Shown here: positions 54,064 through 61,888 of the stretch, in pieces
How positions within the stretch are numbered: the first letter of the stretch is position 1
How the letters are laid out: every line of letters begins with the position of its first letter
Origin: Nitrospira sp.
GTDB lineage: Bacteria > Nitrospirota > Nitrospiria > Nitrospirales > Nitrospiraceae
NCBI GenBank assembly: GCA_029194675.1
Contig: JARFXP010000001.1
Coordinates: forward strand, 248,001-312,000
Direction: 5' to 3'
Length of the DNA stretch: 64,000 nucleotides
Notes under the pieces: model-generated
What the model saw: only the letters and a program-made list of their open reading frames with translations
Told to the model about the DNA's origin: nothing
The model's database searches: none
Program-made: the position numbers and the translations under genes

Positions 54064-54617
54064 TGAAGAGACCAGCGCGCCACAGTCCCGCGCAAGACAT
54101 CAGAGACCCGGTCAGTGTGGGTTCGGATCACGCGGGAGAGTTCGGTGATCACCTCCACCCGAAACGCCGTTCGGTTTTGAGGAGAGGTATTCAAGACTTT
54201 CGCGATCTGGTTCAGGTTCCTTCCCAAGGCGAGGAGCTGTTGATTCGAGCGGGTCAGGGCGGCGAGTTCTGACTGCCCCACATGCGGTTCTCCGGTCAAC
54301 TTGGTGCGGATCAACGCGACCACCCAGTTCGTCGGCTGATAGCCCTCATGCCGGGCACAGGTTCGCAGCGCGGCGAGTTCGGAGGGCGTCACATTCAGTT
54401 TCATGCGGGCGGTGGCTCGTTCTCTTCGCCGGGTGACGCGCAGCCGAGGAGGAGCGGCCTGTGTGGGGTGCCCGTCCAGGGCCTGCCGTAAGACCTGCCG
54501 AAGGGCATGGCTCGGTGTAACCCCCTGCTGCTGACACCAAGCCTGCCAAGGCGCTTTCAGGTCACCGAGATCCACCGTGATCGTCGTGGTCCGTCTTTCA
54601 GAAGAGGCAGTAGGCAT
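54060..54617 (-). CDS. mobC: MobC-type relaxosome accessory protein
   Basis: A 185-residue DNA-binding accessory protein. It has a ribbon-helix-helix-like N terminus (TTTITVDLGDLKAPW, about residues 10-24) and the MobC region with NQQLLALGRNLNQIAKVLNT (about residues 124-143), a signature of plasmid mobilisation proteins. It should bind oriT and help the relaxase open the nick site. The ATG at 54617 was chosen by family length. It precedes the relaxase gene with an ATGA overlap. Confidence 0.85.
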   Translation of the reverse strand: MPTASSERRTTTITVDLGDLKAPWQAWCQQQGVTPSHALRQVLRQALDGHPTQAAPPRLRVTRRRERATARMKLNVTPSELAALRTCARHEGYQPTNWVVALIRTKLTGEPHVGQSELAALTRSNQQLLALGRNLNQIAKVLNTSPQNRTAFRVEVITELSRVIRTHTDRVSDVLRGTVARWSLQ

Positions 54618-54938
54618 GGGACTGAGAGCATACAACAGATTCAACATGTAAGACAAATGGGGCTCACAGCCATATCCTGCAACCTCTTCAAATCGGTCTT
54701 ACACCATGCCTACGACGATACGGATCTATGACCACCGGTCAACTGTTCGCACTGGGCTAAGGACGCCAGAAATGCGCCCCGGATCAGCCGGTTTATGGCG
54801 CCTCTGGCAAGCGAAACAGGCTGGCATGAGGAGTCGGCTGGTCTAGTTTCCAGCCATTCGGGGGACCCGATTTGAGGGGGGATCTCTTCCTGTTATCCTG
54901 TGACAGAGAACCCCTCATACGTTATTGAGGGCATCACC
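54618..54938. other. mobC-lipoprotein intergenic region
   Basis: A 321-base divergent gap between mobC (minus) and a lipoprotein gene (plus). Apart from the candidate oriT in its left third, I see no RNA gene or strong repeats. It must hold the promoters of both neighbours. Confidence 0.35.
54648..54702 (+). other. Candidate origin of transfer (oriT)
   Basis: Directly upstream of mobC, TATCCTGC (54673-54680) fits the P-type/Ti nick consensus YATCCTG|Y. It is flanked by a 7-bp inverted repeat, GTAAGAC (54648-54654) and GTCTTAC (54696-54702). Position next to mobC and a MOBP relaxase is as expected for oriT. The octamer could also occur by chance in 64 kb. Confidence 0.5.
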
Positions 54939-55748
54939 ATGCACATGACCGGGACAACCGTTCTTCGGTGCCTTCTGGCCCTCGGCTTGATGAGTGGGCT
55001 TGTGGCCTGTAGCAGCTTTGCAAACTGTTTTAATAGTGGCTTCGCCCCTGCCGCCTGTGGCGGTGGATATGGCAAGAGCGACGCTTCCTCTCTTCCGCAG
55101 CCCACGGCCACTTCGGCAGAAGGTCGCTGGACAGGCACGACTTCTACCGGACGCACCGTCGCTGGACTGGTCCTCGACGACGGATCGTATTGGCTGTTCT
55201 ATACGGCAAAAGACCAGCCTAACATCCTGGCAGGACTCATTCAGGGCGCTGGCACGTCACACTCCGGCTCCTTCGGGTCCTCGAACACCAGAGATTTTAA
55301 CCTGGAAGGTACGGGCATTCGTGCGGCGTCGATGCGTGGCGGCTACGTGCCGAACAAGAGCTTTGACGGGACGATCGCCTACGTCACTGGCGACACAGAC
55401 AGCTTTTCGAGTACGTACGACGGGGACTCTGAGTTGGCTCCGAATCTGGTGGCCGGGACCTATTCAGGACTTCGCACCGACAATCACACGGTCACAGTGA
55501 CCGTGCAGTCAGTTGGAACGCTTTCCGGTCATTCGACCAATGGCTGCACCGTTGTGGGGACCTTGTCTCCTTGGGCACAGGGCAATGTGTTTCACACCTC
55601 TATGACATTGGAAGGTGGCGACTGTCGCCAGGGAAGCGAGACGCTCACGGGGGTCGCCTTCTACGATGTCGCCACACAACGGCTGTACATTGCCGCCCTC
55701 AACCATACCCGGACCACCAGCCATCTCGTTCTCGGCGTGAAGCAGTAA
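54939..55748 (+). CDS. Secreted lipoprotein, unknown family
   Basis: A 269-residue lipoprotein with a signal peptide and a lipobox ending LVAC near residue 24. The remainder is beta-rich, Gly/Ser/Thr-rich and without membrane helices, resembling small beta-sandwich cell-surface proteins. A start at 54939 (ATG) is preferred over the in-frame GTG at 54900. The gene is followed by a perfect 30-base palindrome. I recognise no domain. It may be an entry-exclusion or surface protein of the element, which is speculation. Confidence 0.7.
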   Translation: MHMTGTTVLRCLLALGLMSGLVACSSFANCFNSGFAPAACGGGYGKSDASSLPQPTATSAEGRWTGTTSTGRTVAGLVLDDGSYWLFYTAKDQPNILAGLIQGAGTSHSGSFGSSNTRDFNLEGTGIRAASMRGGYVPNKSFDGTIAYVTGDTDSFSSTYDGDSELAPNLVAGTYSGLRTDNHTVTVTVQSVGTLSGHSTNGCTVVGTLSPWAQGNVFHTSMTLEGGDCRQGSETLTGVAFYDVATQRLYIAALNHTRTTSHLVLGVKQ

Positions 55749-55789
55749 GCCTCAACAGTTCCATGTTCTGTCAGGGTTTTCTTTTTGAC

Positions 55790-55819
55790 GGGGGCATGAT
55801 GTGATCACATCATGCCCCC
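55790..55819. repeat. Perfect 30-base palindrome between convergent genes
   Basis: The 15-base half GGGGGCATGATGTGA (55790-55804) is exactly complemented by 55805-55819. It lies between the ends of a plus-strand lipoprotein gene and a minus-strand DUF6908 gene, so a two-way transcription end is plausible. The T-rich run (about 55776-55786) is on the wrong side for a classic intrinsic terminator on either strand. Confidence 0.8.
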
Positions 55820-55836
55820 TGACCGGATCGACGAGA

Positions 55837-56265
55837 TCACGGAGACAGGATCTCTCGCACCGCCGTCGAGGCAAAGAATCCCTGCTCTCGGAGCGTCACG
55901 AACCAGGCCCGGGCAAACTCCTTCAAGTCCTGCTTCAGTGAGGACACGACGTGGGTACGTCTGCCCGTCTCGTCATACCGATACACTTCTTGCGAAAGCC
56001 CCAGGTAGTCGTTCCGGAACGACACCGGTTCGGCTGCCGCGCCGTCGGGTACATTGTGAAACAGAAATACGATGTCGGGATCTCGCATGAGGTCGCCGTT
56101 CTGTTCGCCATAATGGCACAATGACAGTAGCCGGTATCCGTCTCCACTGGATCCAATCTCCTCGACCGAGAGTGGCATGTAGCCAGGTACGGTGATACGC
56201 ACCGCGCGTGCGCCATTGAGCAGTTGATTCAGCTCCGTCGCAAAGGCTTGATACATGTTCATCAT
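55837..56265 (-). CDS. DUF6908 domain protein
   Basis: A 142-residue soluble protein. The segments GYMPLSVEEIGSSGDGYRLL and HYGEQNGDLMRDPDIVF are the core of DUF6908, a family found in conjugative elements and plasmids. The ATG at 56265 follows GAGGAA and is preferred to the in-frame GTG at 56277. Its function is not known. The gene is downstream of the small protein at 56329-56571 and probably co-transcribed with it. Confidence 0.75.
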   Translation of the reverse strand: MMNMYQAFATELNQLLNGARAVRITVPGYMPLSVEEIGSSGDGYRLLSLCHYGEQNGDLMRDPDIVFLFHNVPDGAAAEPVSFRNDYLGLSQEVYRYDETGRRTHVVSSLKQDLKEFARAWFVTLREQGFFASTAVREILSP

Positions 56266-56328
56266 TCTGTTCCTCACTTCAGGTGAAGGAAGCCCCCGGC
56301 ACGAGGGCCGGAGGCTTCCACACTACGG

Positions 56329-56571
56329 TCAGCGATCCGACCGCTCCGCGATCCAGCGTGTCGCCTGTTGGGCGACCGCGACCAGCGCGTCGAGATCCGC
56401 CAGGCCGAAGGATTCGGAGTTCTTCCACACTCCATCTCGGTCCTTGTACGAGCGGGCGACGGTCACGTTGTAGAACGGACCGTTCATGCCCTGGTTCTTC
56501 CAGATGCTCGCCTTGATGCGACTGCATCGAAGCGTGGTGACCGGCTGGGGTTTCTTGTCTTGAGGTGCCAT
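56329..56571 (-). CDS. Small conserved element protein with structured leader
   Basis: An 80-residue soluble protein with a beta-rich core (RCSRIKASIWKNQGMNG, then YNVTVARSYKDRDGVW, then ESFGLADLDALVAVAQQATRWI). I have seen similar small proteins on conjugative elements near ardC-type genes, but I know no function. AAAGGAGA precedes the ATG, and this site is complementary to a segment 57 bases upstream in the mRNA. It leads a pair with the DUF6908 gene, 63 bases downstream. Confidence 0.7.
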   Translation of the reverse strand: MAPQDKKPQPVTTLRCSRIKASIWKNQGMNGPFYNVTVARSYKDRDGVWKNSESFGLADLDALVAVAQQATRWIAERSDR

Positions 56572-56652
56572 AGTGTTGTCTCCTTTAGTTAGAGTTGATG
56601 TGTTGGCCTCTCACTAAGCAGTGGAGGCCACACAGCGACGACAAAGGAGACA
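56572..56652 (-). promoter_or_regulatory. Folded leader with anti-RBS segment (shared plan with ardC)
   Basis: The ribosome site region (56577-56586, TGTCTCCTTT on the plus strand) is an exact 10-base complement of 56643-56652 (AAAGGAGACA). Between them TGGCCTC (56604-56610) pairs with GAGGCCA (56624-56630), continued by CACT/AGTG around a short loop. The layout is the same as the ardC leader, but the bases differ in both stems. Confidence 0.7.
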
Positions 56653-56841
56653 GAGAGGCCGCCGCTCTTGGCGGGCCGGCGGGCGCGATGCGGAGGAATG
56701 CTCGTGAAAGACGACGCTGGTTCTAGCGGCGCGCGGGCATGATCGACGCAGCCCGCCGGTGGAAAGCCAGGGCGACGGCCGGATGCGCACAGGCACCGGA
56801 CCTAAAACCACAAGCTGGTCCCCGCTCATCACCAGCACCGC
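56653..56841. other. G+C-rich leader region
   Basis: A very G+C-rich stretch just upstream of the folded leader. It resembles the part beyond the ardC leader (38551-38690) in composition and in short blocks such as GGCGGGC. It may be part of a longer leader or promoter. No gene is supported. Confidence 0.35.
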
Positions 56842-57123
56842 ATGACAGCGCAGATTCAACGGACGAGGCGAGAAGGTCCTGATCACATATCAAAGAGACT
56901 AAGCCCGTTCGCCACGATGGAAGAGAGTCAACGAGTCGGCTTCGAGACGGTCTTGAGCCTGACGCGCTTGTCGGCCAGCACGCAACGATGCATCCGGCTT
57001 TATTGGTTGCTGAACGCGGTGGAACGCCTAATGGCCTGCGAGGCCGGAGGGGAACTGTCATGTGATAAGAGCCGTGAAATCTTTGAGGTGCTCTACACGC
57101 TGAGTCGCGCGAGCAAGCCGTGA
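56842..57123 (+). CDS. Hypothetical small protein
   Basis: A possible 93-residue protein; the start at 56842 lacks a good ribosome site, and the ATG at 56917 (68 residues) is equally possible. Its C-terminal half is predicted helical (LYWLLNAVERLMACEAGG). No family is recognised. It runs away from the structured leader, and could be an artefact. Support is mainly an open frame with a reasonable residue composition. Confidence 0.35.
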   Translation: MTAQIQRTRREGPDHISKRLSPFATMEESQRVGFETVLSLTRLSASTQRCIRLYWLLNAVERLMACEAGGELSCDKSREIFEVLYTLSRASKP

Positions 57124-57203
57124 TCGAGATGGAAAGCGAACCATATCGCGAGATCTGCCTACCCGTCTATTGGGACGGTGCCTGATCCTGTTCACACTCA
57201 ACG

Positions 57204-57473
57204 TCAGTCAAACAGGTCGGAGTGCGTGCCCGTCCGTTCGAGAATGAGGAACGTGGCTTCAATTCTGTAGATGAGGAGCCAGTCTGGCTGAATATGACAT
57301 TCACGATGGTGGTTCCACTCACCGGTAAGAGTATGGTCCTTGTTCTTGGGGGGCAATGATTGTTGGGCCTGAAGAAGGTCAACGATGGCTTCGAGTTTGT
57401 CGAGATCGTAGCCTCGCTTTTTGGCAAGCTTAAGGTCCTTGAGAAAACGGCTGGTGGTCTTGAGGAGAAGCAC
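57204..57473 (-). CDS. yafQ: YafQ/RelE-family mRNA interferase toxin
   Basis: An 89-residue YafQ-type toxin, a ribosome-dependent mRNA endonuclease. Its typical motifs are FLKDLKLAKKRGYDLDKL (residues 11-28), HTLTGEWNHHRECHIQPDWLLIY with the catalytic His cluster, and a C-terminal RTGTHSDLF. It starts 3 bases after the antitoxin stop. It is usually harmless while bound by DinJ. Confidence 0.9.
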   Translation of the reverse strand: MLLLKTTSRFLKDLKLAKKRGYDLDKLEAIVDLLQAQQSLPPKNKDHTLTGEWNHHRECHIQPDWLLIYRIEATFLILERTGTHSDLFD

Positions 57474-57476
57474 GAC

Positions 57477-57731
57477 TTAGGTGCCCGTGCGGCTTCTGAG
57501 GGCACGAAAGCTTTTGAACGAGGGGAGTTTCTCGGGATGCTTTGCCTCTTCAAAAGCCTCCAGCGTGTGCGCGTTTGGGATCATGAGAGGAAAAGGGATA
57601 CCCTGGTGGAGTTCAACCTGGGCATAAAAGAGACGGATGGCTTCGGCTTCAGTCAGGCCGAGGCGGTCAAAGACTTTCACAGCCTTCTTCTTCAGGCCGG
57701 TATCAATACGAGTGTTGATGCGGTCAGACAT
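57477..57731 (-). CDS. dinJ: DinJ/RelB-family antitoxin
   Basis: An 84-residue ribbon-helix-helix antitoxin. The start MSDRINTRIDTGLKKKAVKVF with LTEAEAIRLFYAQVELHQGIPF is the RelB/DinJ pattern: a DNA-binding N terminus and a C-terminal toxin-binding tail. The ATG at 57731 is the best fit; an ATG 24 bases upstream gives an extension. A TACAAT-like -10 (57762-57767 on the minus strand) lies upstream. It is followed by the toxin after 3 bases. Confidence 0.88.
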   Translation of the reverse strand: MSDRINTRIDTGLKKKAVKVFDRLGLTEAEAIRLFYAQVELHQGIPFPLMIPNAHTLEAFEEAKHPEKLPSFKSFRALRSRTGT

Positions 57732-58061
57732 AGATATGTGTCCAGCTTTTCTCATGCTCCCATTGTACGCCATTTGTCGCGCGAATGAAAGATGATTCTC
57801 AGCTGGTAGGCATGTGTAAGAGGGTTGTTCAATAGCTAGAACGTGACAGTAGCCCCTGTGACAGACCCACGGAATGATCAACACGCTACGTTTCTGACGG
57901 CCTTGAAGGAATCGTACACGTGGGACCGATCGCGCAAAGCACCAGCGGGCTCCTCTCTCGGCCCGCCTCCCCCACCGACGTCTTCGCTCACGACGAGATT
58001 CGCCACGCACCCACTCCCATGGTTGACTTGCATGGCAGGACAAACGTAGCTACAGTCGAAC
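57732..58061. other. Intergenic region between two toxin-antitoxin loci
   Basis: This 330-base gap holds the dinJ promoter (TACAAT at 57767-57762, weak -35) at its left. The remainder has no gene that I can support; a short bridge with stops precedes the BrnT remnant. No RNA gene is visible. Confidence 0.3.
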
Positions 58062-58190
58062 GTGCGTGATAAGCGAGTCGTGGTGATGGCTCACGCCCCG
58101 CACGGGCACGAGGTGACGCGCATGATCTCCATGAGAAAGGCGAACCGACGTGAGCAGAAAATCTATCGAAAGCGACTTGGCGAGGCTTGA
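58062..58190 (+). pseudogene. brnT: BrnT toxin remnant (C-terminal part)
   Basis: Only about the last 43 codons of a BrnT-type toxin remain, with TRMISMRKANRREQKIYRKR, which is the conserved RIISaRkA-type end of BrnT. An in-frame TAG is upstream, and the N-terminal half is missing. It overlaps the start of the BrnA-like frame by 41 bases, as in functional brnT-brnA pairs. Confidence 0.75.
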
Positions 58191-58461
58191 CCGGCTTAAG
58201 GATCGGGACATCGACTATTCAGAGATCCCACCGCTGGGTCCCTCATTTTTCAAGAAGGTGACCGAGGCCTGGCCACCGTCGAAGCAACAAGTCACAGTGC
58301 GTCTCGACGTCAATGTGCTCGACTGACCCAAACTGCATGGGAAGGGCTATCAGACGCGGCTGAACCGCATTTTGCGTGCAGCCATGGAACACCAGGCTCC
58401 GCGCCGACCACGTACGCTTAAGAGTCGTGCACGATCGCGTCGGCGCCCGCATGTGGCGTAA
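58150..58461 (+). pseudogene. brnA: BrnA antitoxin with a premature stop
   Basis: Starting at a GTG, 104 codons read as a BrnA-type antitoxin (DLARLDRLKDRDIDYSEIPPL, then QQVTVRLDVNVLD, then KGYQTRLNRILRAAME). A TGA at 58324-58326 replaces a Trp codon at the usual DWxK position; the rest continues in frame to 58461. With the truncated BrnT the pair is decayed. Confidence 0.78.
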
Positions 58462-58530
58462 TGAAGGAGGATCTCGCCGTCATCCGCGCCAGGCTGAACG
58501 TGGCTGAGGCGCTGGCCAAGGAGCGACGAC

Positions 58531-58863
58531 ATGAAAAAACGAGTCATTAAAGTGACCGAGGTCTCTCGCGGATCTGGCAATGTCTTCGCAGACTTGGACC
58601 TGCCAAATGCCGATACACTCCAGATTAAGGCCGGGTTGGTAATCGAGATTCGGAGAGCGATTCGCCGACAAAGGCTGACCCAGCAAGCCGCGGCCGCACG
58701 GATGGGGCTCAGACAACCGAAGGTCTCCAGCATGATGCGTGGGGACTTCAATGTGTCTGAACGCAAACTGATGGAGTGCCTGAATCGGCTCGGCTACGAT
58801 ATTGAAATCAAAGTTCGGCCAGCCTCTGCTCGCATCGGACATCTGATGCTGGCACTACCGTAA
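58531..58863 (+). CDS. XRE-family HTH protein, likely orphan antitoxin
   Basis: A 110-residue protein with an XRE-type helix-turn-helix at about residues 45-80 (RRQRLTQQAAAARMGLRQP). The N-terminal SRGSGNVFADLDLPNADTLQIK and the C-terminal YDIEIKVRPA are typical of the antitoxin group paired with RelE/HigB or Gp49-like toxins. No intact toxin gene is next to it; a short frame just upstream (58460-58547) may be the end of one. It could remain as a regulator. Confidence 0.83.
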   Translation: MKKRVIKVTEVSRGSGNVFADLDLPNADTLQIKAGLVIEIRRAIRRQRLTQQAAAARMGLRQPKVSSMMRGDFNVSERKLMECLNRLGYDIEIKVRPASARIGHLMLALP

Positions 58864-59011
58864 GCACGGAGCGTTCTCTTGCAAAGGTGCTCCCTCTCCT
58901 AAGAGATGAACCGGACGTTCCCTGTCATTCCTCAGAACCCGTCCCTCCTCTCGTTTCTTGACGGATACTGACCATTCAGCGCATCACAACACTAGGGGCC
59001 AGGGCGTCCTG

Positions 59012-59230
59012 CTAATAGTATCCAGGCTGGCTCCGGCTGTAAGGATCCTGTTGTGCAGCCGGAGGAGGTTCATCGGAACGATGCGATTGGCCAGGCTGTG
59101 ACGATCCCATATTCACGTTGTCATAGCCAGGCGCGGGTCGTTGCCGACCCGACAAGGAATCATCGGCACAGCCAGCGATCATAGCACCCGCCAAAAGGGC
59201 AACGGGCAGCGTGCATAGCATGCGAATCAT
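59012..59230 (-). CDS. Small lipoprotein
   Basis: A 72-residue lipoprotein with a signal peptide and lipobox ending in MIAGC (residues about 17-21), then a short disordered Ser/Pro/Gln-rich tail ending in SQPGYY. An AAGGAGG site precedes the ATG. It is isolated, between an XRE gene and the first copy of the structured repeat. No family is recognised; small lipoproteins of this kind often sit in the outer membrane. Confidence 0.72.
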   Translation of the reverse strand: MIRMLCTLPVALLAGAMIAGCADDSLSGRQRPAPGYDNVNMGSSQPGQSHRSDEPPPAAQQDPYSRSQPGYY

Positions 59231-59644
59231 ACGAAACCTCCTTCGTCATTCGGAATTACTTCGATGCGGTTTTCATCCAACCAGTCTGCTGTACGGACAG
59301 GAGACTACTCCCTCACAAGCCTTCTGCAACCTGCGAAAAGTCACATGATCATGTGAACTCAGCCAACTGGTCAATAAATTGGTGTGTCCCTAGTTATTGC
59401 CACGCATCGTCCTCTCAATTGTGCCGTGTATCCCCTCCATTGCACAAAGGTCGAAGGGCGAGCTCATTTTGGGAAAGGATAAAAGGAACGAGAATTGGCC
59501 ATTCACTACTGCTCACAAGGACATCCCCGTAAGCATCCAGCACCGCCATCTTTCTCACGTGGCACGGAGTTGCAGGACCACACGAAACTCTCCGTTCCTC
59601 GCCCCAGCGATGCTGTCGCTCACTCTGCTCTTCGATCACCCTCG
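59231..59644. other. Spacer before repeat A
   Basis: This 414-base region has no supported gene. It may hold the start of the structured repeat, whose similarity to the second copy is less clear at its left edge. Confidence 0.3.
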
Positions 59645-59985
59645 AAAAGCCGAGCCGACCATGGACGGACTCAGACACCGAACTCGCACACCAACCTCCT
59701 CTCAACATCGTGTTGCGCCCCTCACCGACATCGGGGCGCAACAGAATGTCCCAGTTTGTGGCCACGAGCGTGCCACACCCCTTAAAGCGCGACGGCTGTT
59801 CTCTTGGCACGGTCGAGTCGCGTCGCGCGACACGACGGTGCCCCACTCCACCTAGCACGGCGTCTCCCGACGCGGGGCCTCGCAGGCCTGACAGGAAAAG
59901 TCTCAGCCCAGAGAGGCCTTCCGGGGGAATCCTACATGGTGAATGGTCAAGCATGCAGAGCAGACATCTTGGCTGGACATCTCGT
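59645..59985. repeat. Imperfect direct repeat, copy A, left of the AbiE pair
   Basis: About 340 bases here align with 61889-62270. The shared core holds a hairpin GTTGCGCCCC (59712-59721) / GGGGCGCAAC (59733-59742) and a second stem, GGCAC (59806-59810) to GTGCC (59838-59842). Stops in all frames make coding unlikely. The two copies lie either side of the AbiEi-AbiEii genes, in the same orientation. Confidence 0.7.
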
Positions 59986-60172
59986 CGCGTTGGAACTCAA
60001 ACAAGAATGGGCCGGTGTGGGGTTCAAAGTTTCCCTCTCGGTCAGGTGTCAAGACTAGATCGCTGAACAGTTTCTTAAAAAAAAACCCTGATTCGAGCTG
60101 GCCGGTAGTGGTCCCTATCTGGATAAAACCGTTTGCATTTATCTGTAAGTGCATGCATATTTATCCATACCT
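59986..60172. other. AbiEi promoter region
   Basis: The region immediately left of the AbiEi start is A+T-rich and carries the operator-like repeats at 60121-60166. Nothing else is seen. Confidence 0.4.
60121..60166. promoter_or_regulatory. Operator-like repeats ahead of AbiEi
   Basis: An inverted repeat GGATAAA (60121-60127) / TTTATCC (60160-60166) brackets two direct copies of GCATNNTTATC-like sequence (GCATTTATC at 60135 and GCATATTTATCC at 60155). AbiEi proteins bind inverted repeats in their own promoter, so this is a plausible autorepression site. Binding is inferred. Confidence 0.5.
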
Positions 60173-60781
60173 ATGAAGCGCGTTCAGCTGGATCGCCGAG
60201 CTAAAGCTGTGTTCCGCCGCCATCGGGGCGTGCTACGAACCTCTCAAGCCCTGAAGCTGGGGATCCATCCGCGCATTCTCTACCACCTTCGTGACACCGG
60301 GTGGCTTGTCGCGGTGACACGGGGAGTCTATCGGCTGGCCGACCTGCCTGAGCCGAGCCATCCGGATCTTCTTGTCGTGGCGCGTCGAGTCCCGCAGGCG
60401 GTGATTTGTCTCATCTCGGCACTCTCTTTCCATGGCCTCACCACCCAAATCCCGCACGAGGTCCAGATTGCATTGCCTCGTCGGGCCCGATATCCAAGGC
60501 TCGACCATCCTCCGCTTCGCGTCTTTCTGATGACGGGTGCCGCGTACACTGAAGGGATCGAAACGCATGTCATCGAAGGGATCCCGCTTCGCGTCTATGG
60601 CCCAGCAAAGACGGTGGTGGACTGCTTCAAGTTTCGGAATAAAATTGGCATTGATGTGGCCGTTGAGGCGCTGCGACTAGCCCGTGAGCGGAAGCACGTG
60701 ACGCCCCGTGCACTGCTTCAGTATGCCCGCCTCTGTCGAGTGGAACGTGTCATGCGTCCATATCTGGAGGCGCTGACATAA
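60173..60781 (+). CDS. abiEi: AbiEi-family antitoxin/repressor (type IV TA)
   Basis: A 202-residue AbiEi-type protein. The N-terminal winged-helix (RGVLRTSQALKLGIHPRILYHLRDTGWL, about residues 19-45) and GVYRLAD are the family signature, followed by the C-terminal domain with VRVYGPAKTVVDCFKFRNKIG-like sequence. In type IV systems it represses the operon and counteracts AbiEii without binding to it. The ATG at 60173 is preferred to an upstream ATG. The last base overlaps the toxin start (TAATG). Confidence 0.88.
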   Translation: MKRVQLDRRAKAVFRRHRGVLRTSQALKLGIHPRILYHLRDTGWLVAVTRGVYRLADLPEPSHPDLLVVARRVPQAVICLISALSFHGLTTQIPHEVQIALPRRARYPRLDHPPLRVFLMTGAAYTEGIETHVIEGIPLRVYGPAKTVVDCFKFRNKIGIDVAVEALRLARERKHVTPRALLQYARLCRVERVMRPYLEALT

Positions 60782-61695
60782 TGGCTGGTCATTCATCCAA
60801 TCTGCCGGCATCGATTCATCAGCGGCTGCTCAATCAGGCGAAGGATCAGGGTCGCCCGCTTCAAGAGTTGCTGCAGTATTTTGCCATTGAACGATTCCTG
60901 TTCCGCCTCAGTCAATCGCCGCATGCCACTCGGTTTTATCTCAAGGGGGCGCTTATGCTTCGGATCTGGGATGCGCCCCTGTCGCGTCCGACAATCGATG
61001 TGGATCTGATGGGGCGGCAGATGTTGTCCCAGGATGAGTTGGAGCAGGTCATCAAGGACGTCTGTATGCACCAGGTGCCGGATGACGGCTGCCGCTTCGA
61101 GCCAGCCACCGTGCGAGCCCAGCCCATTCGCCTTGAGGATCAGTATGGGGGCATCCGTGTCACGTTCATATCCCATATTGGGAAGATCCGGCTCAACATG
61201 CAGGTGGATGTCGGATTCGGTGACGTCATCGTTCCAGGGCCGATTCCGATTGATTTCCCAGCGCTCCTAGATTTTCCGTCCCCCCATCTTCTGGCGTACT
61301 CTCCTGAGAGTGCAATCGCGGAGAAATTTCAGGCGATGGTGATGCTGGATTCAGCAAATAGCCGAATGAAGGATTTTTATGACATTTGGCTGCTTGCCAG
61401 CGGTCATTCGTTTGAGGGCTCTATCGTCAGCCACGCGCTCAAGGCCACGTTTACGCGGCGACAGACTCCATTCCCGGTGGATATCCCCACTGCGCTGACG
61501 GATCGCTTTGTGAAGGATCGCCTCAAACAGACGCAGTGGAATGCCTTTGTCCGGAAAGGCCATCTTGCTGCTGAACAGGTGTCACTCAATGAGGTTGTGG
61601 AGTTACTTCGAGGTTTCCTGATGCCTCCCATGCGAGCCTCGGCCAACAGCGAGCGCTTCGACCGCCATTGGCCAGCCGGCGGGCCCTGGACGTGA
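60781..61695 (+). CDS. abiEii: AbiEii-family nucleotidyltransferase toxin
   Basis: A 304-residue nucleotidyltransferase. The catalytic area is in FYLKGALMLRIWDAPLSRPT-IDVDL (about residues 51-75), where the DxD is metal-binding; the usual GG/GS preceding motif reads KGA here. Members add nucleotides to tRNA or other targets and stop growth during phage infection. It begins on the last base of the AbiEi stop (TAATG) and ends 193 bases before copy B of the structured repeat. Confidence 0.88.
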   Translation: MAGHSSNLPASIHQRLLNQAKDQGRPLQELLQYFAIERFLFRLSQSPHATRFYLKGALMLRIWDAPLSRPTIDVDLMGRQMLSQDELEQVIKDVCMHQVPDDGCRFEPATVRAQPIRLEDQYGGIRVTFISHIGKIRLNMQVDVGFGDVIVPGPIPIDFPALLDFPSPHLLAYSPESAIAEKFQAMVMLDSANSRMKDFYDIWLLASGHSFEGSIVSHALKATFTRRQTPFPVDIPTALTDRFVKDRLKQTQWNAFVRKGHLAAEQVSLNEVVELLRGFLMPPMRASANSERFDRHWPAGGPWT

Positions 61696-61888
61696 CATCT
61701 AGGCTCAGAGTTCGGACCCCAATTCAGTACAGATAATGAAGTCGGTGCCGGTCAAGAATGGACAGCGATACTTTGTGCACGTCAACTGGAATGCCGTTGC
61801 CCGAGTTCGCGTCATAATCACAGACTTCCAAAAGATGTCGTCCTGGTCGAATTCCAAGTCATGAAGATTGTCCTCCAGGTTCCCCACT
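61696..61888. other. Spacer after AbiEii
   Basis: No gene is seen. It leads into copy B of the structured repeat. Confidence 0.3.

Noticed and set aside
55776..55819. Intrinsic terminator at the 30-base palindrome
   Set aside because: The T-run precedes the hairpin on the plus strand and is absent after it on both strands.
59415..59954. Minus-strand open frame of about 179 codons
   Set aside because: It runs through repeat copy A, has no ribosome site and its partner frame in copy B is broken; the similarity is at DNA level.
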